DNA of 64,000 bases from Pyrocephalus nanus (lineage: Eukaryota; Chordata; Aves; Passeriformes; Tyrannidae): the NCBI GenBank assembly GCA_038380795.1, contig CM076280.1:4885501-4949500 (forward strand). The letters are read 5' to 3'. This document shows, in pieces, positions 1 through 12,800 of this stretch (within the stretch, counting starts at the first letter, position 1; the number at the start of each line of letters is the position of its first letter). The position numbers and the translations under genes were made by a program. The notes beneath the pieces are model-generated. The model saw nothing but the letters and a program-made list of their open reading frames with translations. It was not told the origin of the DNA and did not search any database.

Positions 1-1199
1 CCTCAGGGGCACGGGGATCCTGCCAACTGCCCTCCCTAAGAGCAAGCAGCTTGTCTGGAGGACACAGTGCCCACCCCTGTCCCCAAACCACAGCCACCCT
101 TGGGCAGCCTGTACCCCCACACACCACAGGGTCAGGAATGAGCCCACGGGCAGGTGAGCCAAGGACAGACAGACAGGCAGCATGAAGGCTAGGGAGGAAG
201 AGACAAACACTGGGGTTAAAATATATGCTTATATATTCTCCAAAGAGAACCAGTCCTGCTATCTAAACCACTCAACACCACCTCTCTCCATAAGAGACAG
301 TGATGATACAGGGCAAATCTACTAAAAAATACAACATTTTCTCCCTGTATGCTTTAAATCCCCATTCAAGCACTGCTTCACCAAGGTGCTTAACCACACA
401 CTTAACTTTAAATATATGTTTAATTCCCATTACAGTCCATGAGCCCATAGCACAGGCCTCACTGCTTTGCTGAGCAGGGATGGTTCCCTGAATTGCCCAA
501 AGAGAACTGTATTACACCTTTTTTTCTCCTCTTTCCACAGCTCACAACATCTCTGTGCTCCAGAGATGATGGGGCACTGTTTTCTGGTGATGTTGTTATC
601 ACAGCTGTGTCACCAGACCCTGCCCAGAGGTGACAGCACCTGTGAACCACCCTCTCTGAATGGGTTTGTAGTGGTGCAAGGAATGTAGGATGAGGTCCAA
701 GGGTTTAAGAGGAAGGATTCCCGCAGGATTGCTCCATCCAGCCCGTGCAGATCCTCTTGCCATGCCATAGATACACACAGGGGGCATAAATTTAATAGCA
801 TATACAGTCCTATAAAGTATAACACACGCACAAGCAATGAGAGTTACAGTTGCTGTGGGAACCATAACTTTAAAACCCGACTCTTCCACGTTAAAAAAGA
901 AATAAAATAAAAATATATCAAGTCAGAAAAAAAGTCACATTTCCATATAATTTTTCTTTTCTTTTTTAAACCACGCTCAGTTTTGTTTTGCTGTTTCATC
1001 CAAGAAGGGAAACAAAGGAAGGAGTGAACCTGCCAGTCAGCCTTTCTGCGCTGCTCAGACATGCGATGTGATGTTCCAGTAAATGTTTATTTGAAAGGTC
1101 TCCCAGGTGCTGGCTGTATGCAAGCACCAAAACACACAACCTTCAATCACAGCCAACATGCCTGCGTATCCTGAGCTGCACATCTTGCTAGGATAACAA

Positions 1200-1450
1200 T
1201 TCAAAATGACTCCTAATCCATTTTTATGATGTGAAAGAAAAAGGCATTTATTTGTAGCGAGCTGAAAGAGGAGGGCTGGAGGTGATTTTATTAAGCACCT
1301 GATTGCTGGCTCTTTTTAAAGCCCGGGTGCAGATTGCATAAATTGTGATTTTAATGCCTGCTAAACGGTTCACCTGAATGGGCTGACCTGCTAACCCGGA
1401 GCTTGCCCTCAGAGAGGGAAGATTTTTAAAATTCATAAGGTCTCGTGTGC
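1200..1450. promoter_or_regulatory. Possible conserved non-coding element
   Basis: AT-rich block of balanced, non-repetitive sequence with several homeobox/POU-like words ('tttttatgatgtg', 'gcatttatttg', 'tgcataaattgtgatt', 'ttaatgcc'), unlike the CAGC/CCTG-rich DNA around it. Function is inferred only from composition and motif density; conservation was not tested. Confidence 0.3.
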
Positions 1451-1973
1451 TCATGCTCATGTTTCCCTAATGTGGGCAGCCTGCAAGCGTGAAGCCGAGG
1501 CTGAAACAACAGCTTTTTTTTATTTTTAATTCCCAAGAAGTTCCAGTTACTGAGCCCCATCCCTCCCTCTGAGCCAACCTGCACGTGTTCATCCTGCTCG
1601 GCTCAGTGACACACAGTACCTGTGTATCTCCCTGCACTGTCCTTAGCACAGTCACAAACAGCTTCTGCCCAAGCTGGTGCCTCCAGAAAAAAACCCCACA
1701 GAATATTCACTTCAGCATCTGATTAAAAAGCCAACCTGGTGGTCTGATGGACCTCACGTGCAGAGCATCACAGGGTTATCACAGTGAAAGCTGTGTGGAA
1801 GTGGCACGATGAGGGAGGGATGCAGCCCCACTCTCAAATTAAAAATAAAAAAAAAAAATAGGGATAAAACTGAAAGAAGCTGCACACCTTTTAGGAGCCT
1901 TTGCTTCAGGCTGATTCCAAACCTCCCGAGTGAAAGCTCAGCATCTCCGATCAGTGTCCCCCAACAGAACAGG

Positions 1974-2118
1974 TCACAGAATGGTTTGGTTTGGAAGGGA
2001 CTTTAAAGCTCATCTCGTTCCAACACTCTGCCAAGGGCAGGGAAACTTTCCACTACCCCAGGTTGCTCAGAGCCCCATCCAGCCTGGCCTTGAACAATCC
2101 CAGGCACTGCAGGATCCC
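1974..2118 (-). mobile_element. CR1 LINE 3' end fragment
   Basis: The sequence opens with the reverse complement of a CR1 tail (CACAGAATGGTTTGG), followed by the typical run 'ggaagggactttaaagc' and 'ggttgctcagagcccc', then ends abruptly near 2118. The element therefore lies on the minus strand, is truncated at its 5' end as usual for CR1, and is diverged. Its left edge, the CR1 3' end, is sharp. Confidence 0.9.
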
Positions 2119-2164
2119 TGACCTACCCCCAGCTCCCTCTCACCTCTTCCAAACAAAGGTTTAA

Positions 2165-2480
2165 CAAATGCTAAGGCAAGGTCTCAAATTAGGAGGATTA
2201 TTACAACATCCACCAGCAAAGCATTTGCAATGAAGTGATGAAATATAATTAAAAGTAAAGAACACTTGTCAGATAAATGACAAACACGTACTGCTGTTGC
2301 AAAAGTACCTTTGCTTGTTTTTTTAATAATTGTGTTTATCCGCTTCCTCACTAATTTACAAAAAAATGCAGTTAATTCTCAGTGGATCTCACAACCATTA
2401 GTGCGAATTAATGCTGTTCCCACTGTATACTCTGCATACATTAGGAAAAAAATTAATCTAATAAGAGATGCACATCTCCG
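2165..2480. promoter_or_regulatory. Possible conserved non-coding element
   Basis: Complex AT-rich sequence immediately after the CR1 copy at 1974-2118, with 'ttgcaatgaagtgatgaaat', 'ataattaaaag', 'ttaataattgtg', 'gcgaattaatgc' and 'ttaatctaataag'. Dense TAAT cores suggest homeodomain binding. Inference only. Confidence 0.3.
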
Positions 2481-2930
2481 GGTGAGGGAACACGAGCACA
2501 ATTCACATTGTGCCTCCAGCTCCCCAGCGCGGGAGAGCGACACGGTACAACACCCGCTCTGCCCAATTAACCAGCCCCTTTCTGGGGGCTGCCAGGCCTT
2601 GGCCAGTTGTCCAGAATACGTGGCAAAGGTGGAAAAATTCCCCACAGCATTAAGGAGTAGCCCAACACCTTCAAGCCCCGTTGATGGACCAGGTCTCCTC
2701 TATACTGGTGTGTGCTGCTGCTCTATAGAGGGTCGAGAGAAGTGAGAGAGTGGAAAAGGGGTTTAGGGTTTATTTATGGACATCTCAAATGATTTCTGGA
2801 GCAAGGAGGCAATGGGAAGGTGCTATTGTGAATGGAGAAAAATAACTCACTTTGTTGGTGGTGGGGTTCTTTTTAAAGGTTTATTGCTGAGCCCAGATCA
2901 GGTAGCTACTTTCTGAACAATCCGGCCTAT

Positions 2931-2935
<5 letters not shown>

Positions 2936-2961
<26 letters not shown>

Positions 2962-2971
2962 TAAAAAAAAA
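2936..2971. repeat. Poly-A tract
   Basis: 26 A, one T, then 9 A. No recognisable retroposon body precedes it on the plus strand, so it is best described as a simple repeat. Length may be unstable. Confidence 0.95.
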
Positions 2972-4389
2972 CAGCCAGCAAATAACCCTGCCTTACCATA
3001 TTTAAAGTGCAAACATTTCAGCATAATGAATGTCTTTCTGAAAAGGAGCTACACAAACCACAGCTTTCCAGGGGGAGAGGAAGGGTATTCAAACACAATA
3101 TCAGGGGGAAATGCTCCGAGCACGGAGCACGTGTCTAGGTGGTGTTTGGCATCTGAAGGTACTGCAGAATTTTGGCATTGTAACTCACACTACAGGAGTA
3201 ACACACCACAGCCCTCCATGCCCCGGAAAGGAGCCTCCACTGGTGCCTGAGGCATCACATACCAGAAGGAGCAACTGGGGGCGGGAGCCCAAACAAACAG
3301 ATTTAAAAAATAAACAAACAAAACCCAAAGTTTTGTCAACTTGCTCATATAATCCTATAAGCAATTTGAGAAATGCACTTCTCTTCCCCATGCATCACAG
3401 AGCAGACAGATCCAAGACTTCGATTTAAGGAAAAGATCCAAGAGCTTAGCAACTCCACAAGCCTCCTCTCCCAAAACACCACAGCTATTCCCAGCAGGCT
3501 ATTAAGAGCCCAGTTAAGTACAGCACTTAACCACACACTTAACTCCCATTAACTTCCCTGGAACCTCGCACACAGATAAAATTTATCAGGTGTTTCAGGG
3601 CTTTCTCATCTCCCTGCCCAAGAACAGAATTCCCTTACCCAGCTCTCCACGGGATGCCTCCAAACCACCTCAGGGCTCTGCACGGAGGAAAAGCAAAACC
3701 CACGGGGACGGGTTTTCCTGCTGGAGAGCTCCCACACTCATTGCTTACAATCCTGTGGGTCCACGAAATCTTTCTGTTCCACTGCACACTCAGTTGTCTC
3801 ACCAAAACCCTGCTCCTCGGTCGCCCAGCCCTCCCCTGCTGTATCAATCAAAAGCTGGGATTTTAAAAGAATGGGAATGCACCAGTTTTGGGTTTTTTCT
3901 TACTCTTTGAAGACCAGCGATCTCCTTACCGAGAGAGGAGGGAGCACAGGGCTCTCCTGTGAGCCGGGCTGGGAGGGGAAAAGCTGAGTTTGCATCTGGC
4001 AAAGAGCCCTTGGCACCCCCAGCTCTGGAGAGCTCTGAACGTTCAGGGGTCAGCCTCCATCCCAAAGCACCTGCAGTTCAAGTCCATTCTTTTTCCCGTA
4101 CGGATGCAGGACATCAAAGACAACAGAGCAAAGCAGAGAAGGCAGCAGCAAGCATGGCAGTAATGCCACCTGGGTGCCACCACGACGACCTGCCAAGCTT
4201 CCCAGAACTGCTACAAGGGGCTGAGACAATCTGAGGCTCACAGTCCCCATCCCAGCTGTAAGCTGAGAGTTTGGAGTGCGTCTGGGAACGGATGGAGAAA
4301 CAAGAACGCCTTTCCAGATGGAGTGAGGATGGCAGGGCACGGCTATTACAGCCCGGGAGGGTCCGGCTGCAGCCCCTCCCCTCGCCAGG

Positions 4390-4640
4390 GTGAGAAAGTG
4401 CCCGCTTGGAAGCGAATTCATTTCAATTAAACGTGCCTGGTGCTCCAATCGAAACCAATTAATTCTCCCCATCTGAAAGCTGATTAGCCGGGATATCTGG
4501 GTAAATGGATAATAACAGGCTAATAACCCCCTCCCGTCCCCGCGCACACGCCGCTGCCGCCGTCAGGTTTTGGACACGGTGTCTCGAGCCTAAATTGCAG
4601 CATCTGGGAGTAATTGCCGAGCGGCTCCAGCCACCGGTGG
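4390..4640. promoter_or_regulatory. Possible conserved non-coding element with mild CpG enrichment
   Basis: Contains 'tttcaattaaacg', 'accaattaattctcc', 'gctgattagccggga', 'ggataataacaggctaataa', then a CpG-bearing stretch (cgcgcacacgccgctgccgc). TAAT motifs beside retained CpGs are typical of developmental enhancers. It is too small for a promoter island and there is no coding start nearby. Confidence 0.33.
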
Positions 4641-4735
4641 CAGGAGGCACCATCCTCGGCAGCAGCAGGGACCGGGAGAGGATGGCCACTTCGGAGCCAG
4701 CCTGACACCCCGTGACTGCTCCCAGGCTTCCAACG

Positions 4736-4855
4736 GGGCTCTGTGCAAGGAGAGCTGCCCTCCAGCCCCAAAACATCCCTCACACCTCTCTGTGTGGGCT
4801 CTGTGCAAGGAAAGCTGCCCTCCAGCACCAAAACATCCCTCATACCTCTCTGTTC
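4736..4855. repeat. 60-bp direct tandem duplication (two copies)
   Basis: Two adjacent copies with an exact 60-base period start at 4736 and 4796, each beginning GGGCTCTGTGCAAGG. They differ at only a few positions (for example agagc/aaagc, gcccc/gcacc, cacacc/catacc), so the duplication is fairly recent. An ORF spans it on each strand, but nothing suggests these are coding. Confidence 0.93.
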
Positions 4856-5051
4856 GTCAGCTGGGATGGCAGTTCCCAGCTCTCCAGCCCTCTCCCCTCC
4901 CCTGGCAGTAATTAGCCAGTGTTTAACTCCATTGCTTAACTACTTTCCTCATCCTCCTGTGTCACCACAGCCTGTCTCTCCAGGTCCCAGCTGAAGGACA
5001 ACCACCAGGTAGGGAGCTGGTGGCAGAAATTTTCCAGCTCTGTTCCCTGTG

Positions 5052-5068
5052 TTTTTTTTTTTTTTTTT
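5052..5068. repeat. Poly-T tract
   Basis: 17 T followed by CCACAG. On the plus strand this looks like a strong acceptor, but the host gene runs on the minus strand and no coding follows. Confidence 0.9.
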
Positions 5069-7632
5069 CCACAGCTGGAAAGCATTGATTAAAACCCACT
5101 TTCCAACGGGGTATTTTTGGTTAAGAGAGAACCCTAAGCCAAATTGTGTGCAGGCAAAAACAAAGACCTCAATCCTGCTGCCATTTTCTAATCAAATTTC
5201 CTTTTACTAATTTGACAGGCCTGTTTTGAAAACCTAAATTAAAAGCTAAAATACAGTTAGATTCCACAGCTAAATGGGAATTGAGACAAAATGTTTCAAA
5301 TGGAGCTAATAAAGCCCTTCTGCCCACACCTTTGGGCTCACAGAGCTCCTCTCCGTTCCTTGTTTGGTGTTCCTGGGCACTGAGCTTTGCTTTGCTTACT
5401 CTCCCCCCACCATGCACATGCATCCCCCATCAGTTTGTTTTTAGCTTGTAGGAGGCAGGAAAACAACCTTCCACCCAGCTCCATCACAGCTCTCCCTGAT
5501 ATGCTGCCTGTCCTGCAGGCTGGCCTGAGTTCACATCTAATCTAAATTAAACCCAGCTTATGCAACACTCCTGTCTTCGGAGGAGCCCCAGCCTCCTGCA
5601 GAAGAAACAGCTTTGCCTGAGGGCAAAGCATGAATGGGAGATGAAGATCCAGGCTTGTGTTCCCAGAAAGGATCTCCTGGGTGGCAAGGAGAAGGTGAGG
5701 AGAGGAGAGAGCTGCCAGGTGGAGAGGAGCGTCCTTCAAGAGGGTAGCACTGATCTGCACGAACTCCTCCATCTTCCAAACCCTCCCCTTGCTCCAAGCC
5801 AAAAGCCTCCTGGTCCCCAGGCACTCAGCTGTTGTCCTCAACACTTGACCTTCTTTCAGGCTTTCATCACAGCAGAGTCATGTCCCACAGAACAAAGGAA
5901 GCCAAAAAAGAGCTGAGTCCCTGCAACCTTGTACAGACAGACCCCTGGAAACTTGGTGGTTCAGCCTTTCTGGTCCATGGCTTGGACAAGCCCCCAGCTC
6001 TGGGAGCCCGGGACACAATTAATGTGGAGAAGACCGAGGTGAAGGCAGCCTTCCAGTCCCCATGGCTGGGGAGCACCTGCATGTAAGGCCTGGTGGAATC
6101 AGTGCCCCACATGCCACCACAGCAGAGCAGCACCTGAGAGGACAAGGAAGCTGCTGAGCTCTTTGCTAAGCCACCACCTGGGCAAGGACACCCAGCACCA
6201 GGATGCTGTTCCTCAGGAGCTTCACTTGCAGCCAGGGAGGCATGGACCTACTCCAGCCCCATCCCAGCCTCCCTCGTGGCCAGGCTTTCCACATCAGAGG
6301 AAAGGAAAAGTCTGTCCCAAGAGCACCAGATGAGTAAAGTTACACACTCAGTGACTGTGTCCCAGCCTGGCCCACAAACACTCACCATGGAACAAGGCCA
6401 GTCTGCAAAGAGGGGGTTTAACACACACTTTGGGTATTTAAAGTGTGAGTGCAGCCCCAAAGAGGAGGGCTGGGGGTCAGCAGCAGGCAGGGCTGTGCCA
6501 GGGAGATTTGCCACAGAACTCTAAGCCACAGCACTTTGTGTCCATCATGGGCGGGTCTTGCCAGATTTAGCAGAAGATAGTTTCCCACAGCTCCTCATTT
6601 CCACCCTTGTTTCTTTCCTCCTCCTCCTCCTGCATTTCAGTGATGCTCTTTAACAGTGCAACTGTACCACATTATCTTCTGCCACAGACAGTTATGCTGT
6701 CCTACACAGCAGCTCCCAAAGCTCTTCCAAAGCTCACAACTTCCTGCTCACCCAGGCACAGCTGGGGGCTCACAGCACTGCAGAGCTGTGGTCACGCTGT
6801 GTTCAGTTCCCAGCTTCTGCCACAGCTCTGTCTGGCCTAAAAATCAATCAATCCCTACATCCCAGGGTCACTTTGGCAACTCAGGAACAGCCCTTTCCCT
6901 GTTTCGTGGGAGTGGGACAAGAATAAATGCATAAATCCAAGGATAAATGCAGTAGGTTGTGCTGAGAAGTGCATAAGAGCAGTTACTGATCTAAGACAAG
7001 GTGCCCTCGCACAAGCCAGATAAGGGGGTGTGTTTTAAAACCAGAGGATGAACATCTCTTGCACAAACTAAACAGGAACCCCAGGAAAGGAAACCCCAGA
7101 ACTGAGAGTCTCAGCAATTGCCACAGCAATCCATGTCCCTGCCTCAGGCACAAAACGTCCTATCCCTGAAGGGACAAGTGGCAACACGGAACACAGGCAT
7201 GTCCCACTGTTCAGCTTGAAAAGAGAAATAAAGTGCTTAGACCCTGCTCTGTGGGGTGTGGTGCTGTAGCCCTCCACCCACCCAGCCCTGGGGGGGATGC
7301 CAAGCCCTGCATCCCTTCTCACTGCCAGGGGCCAGGGACTTGCAGCAAAACCCTCAGAGCAAAACGTTTTACAGGAAAAAGGTTTCCATCAATCACTCCA
7401 AACCTCCTGCTCATTTTATTCAGTCCAAACATTGCAAAAGTTATCTGAAATCCTTGGCTGTGACAAAGCTGGGCTGAGGGCAGAGCACCGGTGGGGCTGC
7501 CCCTCCCCGGGTCAGCCGCAATCCAAGCCCCAATCCATGTCAGACAGGGCAGGCTGGAACAACTGCCCACAGGCACTGGGAAGTCTTGCAGAACAGGCCA
7601 GAGAGACATCCATCACTGGTGACAAAGGGTTA

Positions 7633-7700
7633 TTGATCCTGCTGGAGGGCAGAGACATGGATTTAATGACCTCTCCAGATCGCTTCCACTCCACACACCC
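7633..7700 (+). mobile_element. Relic CR1 3' tail
   Basis: A short stretch resembles the end of a CR1 3' UTR: 'gatcctgctggagggcag', then 'atgacctctccagatcgc' and 'ttccactcc', in the order and spacing of 'ctgcttgggcag ... gatgacctc ... gtcccttccaacc'. It is strongly diverged and lacks the terminal ATTCT repeats. An ancient insertion is the simplest reading, but chance similarity is not excluded. Confidence 0.5.
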
Positions 7701-7817
7701 TACGGAAAAGTGATCTTCATCCTGCAAAGCCCTGGAGAAAGGCAGGGCTCCCTGAAGTACCCCAATGGATTGCAGTGCCATCGACAGGGTTGGCACCAGT
7801 GGAAGGGTTGAGGTACT

Positions 7818-7888
7818 GAAAAAACAACTCCCCCACTCAAAAAAAAACCCAAAACAAGCAAACAAAAAATCCAAACAAACAAAACCCG
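7818..7888. repeat. A/C-rich low-complexity stretch
   Basis: Runs of A interrupted by C blocks (aaaaaacaac, caaacaaacaaaaccc). Read on the plus strand it appears as lysine/glutamine-rich peptide, an artefact of composition. Confidence 0.8.
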
Positions 7889-9559
7889 CCCTGCAGGCAC
7901 AACACACCACCCCTTCCTCAACCAAAACCACTTCAGCCTTAACCTGAAAAACCTGTTTAAGAAAGTGACAGTGAAAAATTAGCGGGGCTGCACTCCCACA
8001 GCCCGGGGGCATGCAGGTGAACCTTCCATCCACACCCAGCCCTCACCCACCTCCCAGCCCCAGGGCCGAGGGCAGCGTTCCAGGAGGTTCAGTGCAATCA
8101 AAGACACTGAGGAGAGAGTGCAAGGATAGCCAGGGTCATTGGCTCACCCACTTCATGTTCCAGTTTTCAATATTTGCACTGTCAGGATGTTTTCCAGCAC
8201 AGATAATCGTTTAAACCTGTAACTTCCCAGAAAAAAACCCGCACAATTAGCAATTTCCCCACTAATTAGGAGAGGAAGAAAGAAGTCCAAGGCAGAATTT
8301 GTCTGCATAAAACAGAAAAGAGTAATGAACTAGCTACATATGAATATAGTTAAATTCAAAACTGAAGTCGTGGTTCTTATTTCTGTACATGACACCCTTG
8401 ACATCCCAGCTCAGTAAAAAATAAATACACACACACCTATATGGAGTTGATATTTCATAGATATCCATGCACACATTCATAAAACATCATGAGGTGGTTT
8501 TGGTCATATGTCAGCTGCTGATGGGTCTCAGTGGGACACACAGATCCTCAGTGCCGAGGGGCTGATGGGACCCCACGAGCTGAGATGCTGAACAAGGAGC
8601 AGGCACGTCAGCTGTGCTATGGAGAAGGTCAGGGAAGCATATGGCGTGTGCACAGGGTGCTGGAAGAGGATGACTTCGTCCTCCTCAGCAATTTTTAGGG
8701 CTGGTGCATCCTGAGCCAGGTCTCCAGATGCCCTTGCCCGAGGGGACAAGAGGAATGAGGGTGTTTTTCTCTGCTGTCACACAAGACAGACCTTGCACAC
8801 ATCCTTTGATGTGATACAGCTACAAAGATATGGGGTGGTCAAGTATTCAGGGCTTGTCTCAGCCCCCAGAATCCTTCTCCAGGGCAGCCACACCACTGTC
8901 ACCCCACTCAGGCTCAGGTCTTTCAGTTGGCAAGAGACCTACTGAGACACACATACAGTGACCGGGGAAACAACCCATCTTTCAAACTGAGTTCACCCTC
9001 CAGAGAAACTCAAGCTGATCTGAAAATCATGAGGGGTTTCACACACAGCCCCCCAGCTTCTCCATTTATTCCCTCCTTCTCATGCCGCATCTTCTCCTGC
9101 AGTCAACCCTATTTCTCTCCTACATTTAAACAAAGCCTGCTCACAAAGTGAGCTCTTCTTTTACTTCAACCTCACCATGTGCAGAAACCCCCCTGTACTT
9201 CCCCCTCTTCTTTTTGTGCTCCTCATCCCTCCCCACGTGAAACGACCTTGCCAAGTGCACTGGGAAGAGGCTGAAGGACACAAGAACAGCTCCTGAAGAA
9301 CAGCTTAGTACCAGTTACCACATCAGCTGCTCTGCTGACCAACATTCCAGTGCTGCTGCCTGTCATCTAAAGGACGTGGGAAGCCACAAACCAGGCAAGG
9401 AAGACAGGAGGAGAAATATCTGCTGACCCCCATCTACTCAGCCCTGTGAATCAGCAGAGCTTGGGAACAGGAACACCTCTGACCCTGCACAGTCACCTCA
9501 CAAAAAGGGGAGCAGAGGGTGAGCAGAGTCACTCCAATAGCACACAGGGGCTCTCCCTG

Positions 9560-9810
9560 CTCTGGAGAGAACTGGCTTTTTGAAGACATATGGCTCCTCT
9601 CCACACTTTGAGCAGTGACACCACCACGCTTCCGAATTCCAGCTGCCTAAGCTGTTTCTGCAGATATTTCCTCTTTCTATGCAATCATTTGGCTAATAAG
9701 ATGAGCAGGTTGGGCTCATTTATTTTGGACACTGTTCGTGGGTCATTAGCAGAAAGGCTAATCATTGCATTGGCAGAAAATATCACTTCTGCTTCAGAGC
9801 CGTCTGCGTA
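9560..9810. promoter_or_regulatory. Possible conserved non-coding element
   Basis: Low-repeat block with 'atgcaatcatttggctaata', 'gggtcattagcag', 'ggctaatcattgcattggc'. Paired ATTA/TAAT cores and ATGCAAT-type octamer halves are present. Ends just before the poly-A at 9852. Confidence 0.32.
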
Positions 9811-9851
9811 GCACAAAGAGGGGGAGAGAGCAGGAGCCTGACAGAGCCTTT

Positions 9852-9869
9852 AAAAAAAAAAAAAAAAAA
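9852..9869. repeat. Poly-A tract
   Basis: 18 A bounded by T on both sides, with no associated element recognised. Confidence 0.9.
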
Positions 9870-12800
9870 TACAAGCCCCAAGTTACATTGCTGTAGAAGT
9901 GGAATTTTCCTCTTCTATTTCCCAAGGTAGCTGCTGTGAGGATGAAGGGGACAGACTTCAACGCCCGAGGCTGCTCTGCAGAGCTCGTGTTTTCTGACGC
10001 ACGTGCCACCTCTGAGGGCCCACAGAAGGAGTGACACTGGTGGCAGCAGCCCATCCTTGCTCAGCCTCAGCAACATGCCCTGCCCATCCAGATAGGATGC
10101 CAAGAGCTCCCCAGCACAAGGTGCAGGAGCCCTTTCTGGGATTGTTTGGGGTTAGCAGAGCAGATCAGCTGTGATGCCTGTGCTCTGCCAGCAGCACTTG
10201 AGCACTAAAATCCACCTACAGAGACTTGTTGGAGACATTTAAAGAGCAATTTATATTTGGTGTGAAGGTTGGAGTGCCAGGGGGGATGCAGACCCGCAGG
10301 GCATGTGCAGACCTGAAGCCTGAATTTCCAGGAGACACAGCAAAGCTGAGCCCTTCCTATTTCTCTCTCGAGAGGTGACAGCAGAAGCAGAGACAAAGCT
10401 CTGTGACACAGCCACACCAAAACAGCAGCTCTGGGAGCAAATCTGTCTCCTAGGCTTGCCTGCTCCAAAACCATCTCTCAACAGACCTGGGAAAAGAGCT
10501 GCCCTGTGGATATTGTGCTCAGGCAGAGAGCAGGGACAGAGAGCTGCTCCCGCTCCCATCTCACCGCGCAGCAGCAGCTGCTGCCTTCACTGGCTGACCT
10601 GGCAAGGGCAGAAATGAAGGGCTGAGGGGAACAGCTGGACACGGCACAGGTTGTCCCCCTTCCCCAACAGACACACAGCCAGCACACCTCCTGCTCCCCT
10701 CCTGCAGCCTCAGCTGGCCCCAGATGTCCCGGCCATGTGTGCCGTCAGTGATGCCGTGACCTTGGCTGCTCTCAGCAGCATCCTCGGGGCAAGCACAGGA
10801 TGGGGCTCCCACCTCCCCAGGGAGGCTTTTGGCAGCCATCCCTCAGCTCTGTGCCTCCCCTCCTGCTCTCCACCACCACATCCAAGAGCCCCAGCACACC
10901 TGCCAGTGGATTACGGCAGGAGGGAGCTGGGCAAGGGGACAGGGTGGCAAAGGTTGGGCAGAGGGACTCCAAGGATTTGCCCCTCACCTTTCCCCAGGCT
11001 GCTCCAGCTTGCAGAGAGCCAAGGATCTTCCCGGTATTCCTGTGGGACCATCCCACTACATCCCCCAGACAAAGCCCCCCCAGCCATGTGGCAGAGCCGG
11101 CTGCTCCGTGGGGAGCCCCGCGACAGACGGGGAGCCGGGGCTTGCTCTGCAGGGCGTTCCAACCACAGAGAGGGAGGAAGAAGATCTGGGAGCTAATTTA
11201 GAGCTTGGATTTCCTAAGCCTTTTCAGACACCGAGGCTATTGGCAGGCGGCGTTACAGCCCCTGCCAGTCTCAGCGGCTATACAATGTCCTTCCCTTGGC
11301 AAGGGCAGCAGTGGGGAAAAAATAACACACAAAAAAACAAGGCACATGTGATGGAGAGCTTGGCTGGAGGCTCCCTCCCCCCCGCCGACCTGCGTGCCAA
11401 GGAGGAAGAGCATGACACAAAAAAAAAAAAAAAGTTTTAGAAGGGAAAAAAAAAAACAACAACCAACCACACACACTACTTGCTAAGGGAAACATGTCCA
11501 AGCGGATGGAGCTGGCACAACCTGGGTCCATCACTTTGCTCAGTGGACAGGACAAAGTCCTCAGCTGCCCCACATTCCACAGCCAGCCCAGGGAAAGCAG
11601 GAACCCCCTCACTGCCTCCTTCATGAGCAGGAGGGAGTAGCTGCATTTTGCACAGCCCTGCTGCACCCCACACTACTGCATGGAGCCCCCAAAAGCAGGA
11701 CCTTGCGTGCCCCCCAGTAAGCCCACAGAGGTAAGTGCTGCTGGGTGCACAACTCTGCTGACAGCCTTGAGCACATGGGGGTGAAATAGAGGGATTTTGC
11801 CTCAAAATGTCACAACTCAAAAAGGCAGGGCAGTGGGAAGCCTCCTCTCTCCTCCCTGGCACACTCGGCAGTCCCTGCAGAGGTGAGCTCTCTGCTGAGG
11901 ATGCTGTGCAGGACACTGCTCACCAGCACCCAGAAGGTACTGAGGGCAAAAAAACAGTGGCCAGAGCATCACAGCAACTCAGGGAAGGACAGGATGAGTC
12001 CAACATTTAACTGCCTCTTTTTAAAGGGAGAAGAAGGGAAGGAGAATGATCTGGAGAGCATGGAGACAACCCCAGGGATCGAGCCCTGGAGCAACCTGAG
12101 TGCAGCGCACACATCCAAACCCCAAACCCCTCATGCAGGTAACAGCCGAGGCATGGCCAGGTGCAGTGTGATCCAGGGCAAGGTGTACAGGGACTGTGGT
12201 AGCTAAATCCAAAGCAGTCAGTGTCCTGAGGCAGGAACAGCTTGGTTGAAAAAATAAATCCATCTGTGTGTCTGTCTGAGCCCTCCTTGCAGAGCACACA
12301 GAAGCTGCCAAGATGCTCACAAAAACACCCTCCCCACCATGGGGGGACAGGGGAAACACCAGCCCATTGAACAGCCCCACTCAATCCTCCCTTCCAAGGC
12401 AACAGGGCTGAGGGGGGGGAGAAGAATCAGGTCACTTCACTTCTCTGGCTTGACAAGGCTATTCCCCAATTCCCAGGACTCGGCAGCAGCTACTAAAACA
12501 ACACGTCTGACAACTCCTCCTCCTCCCCTTGGCCCCCAGACAGCCTGAGGATGAGCTGGGCTGTGTGGCAGAGGCAGTTCAGGCACAGGGAGAGGGAGAG
12601 GAGAAGTGCAGCATTCATCCCAGCACAAGCCAGAAGTGACCCAGGTGGATCTGGGAAAAGGTGGCTCCAGAACTGTACCAAGGATGCTTTGAGACAAGGT
12701 CAACACAGCCCTCCAAGGGGAAGGTAAGATCTGTCAGCCCAACCAGCATGACCAGTGCCAACATCCCCAAGGCAACTGATTCTCAAGATGTTTGGTACAA

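Noticed and set aside
4540..4690. CpG island promoter
   Set aside because: Only about 150 bp with modest CpG content, no coding start or exon-like sequence nearby. Kept only as part of a possible regulatory block.
10829..11440. 203-codon plus-strand frame, with another overlapping in a different frame
   Set aside because: Two or three long frames overlap in the same DNA, ending in a poly-A run (Lys tail). No family resemblance.
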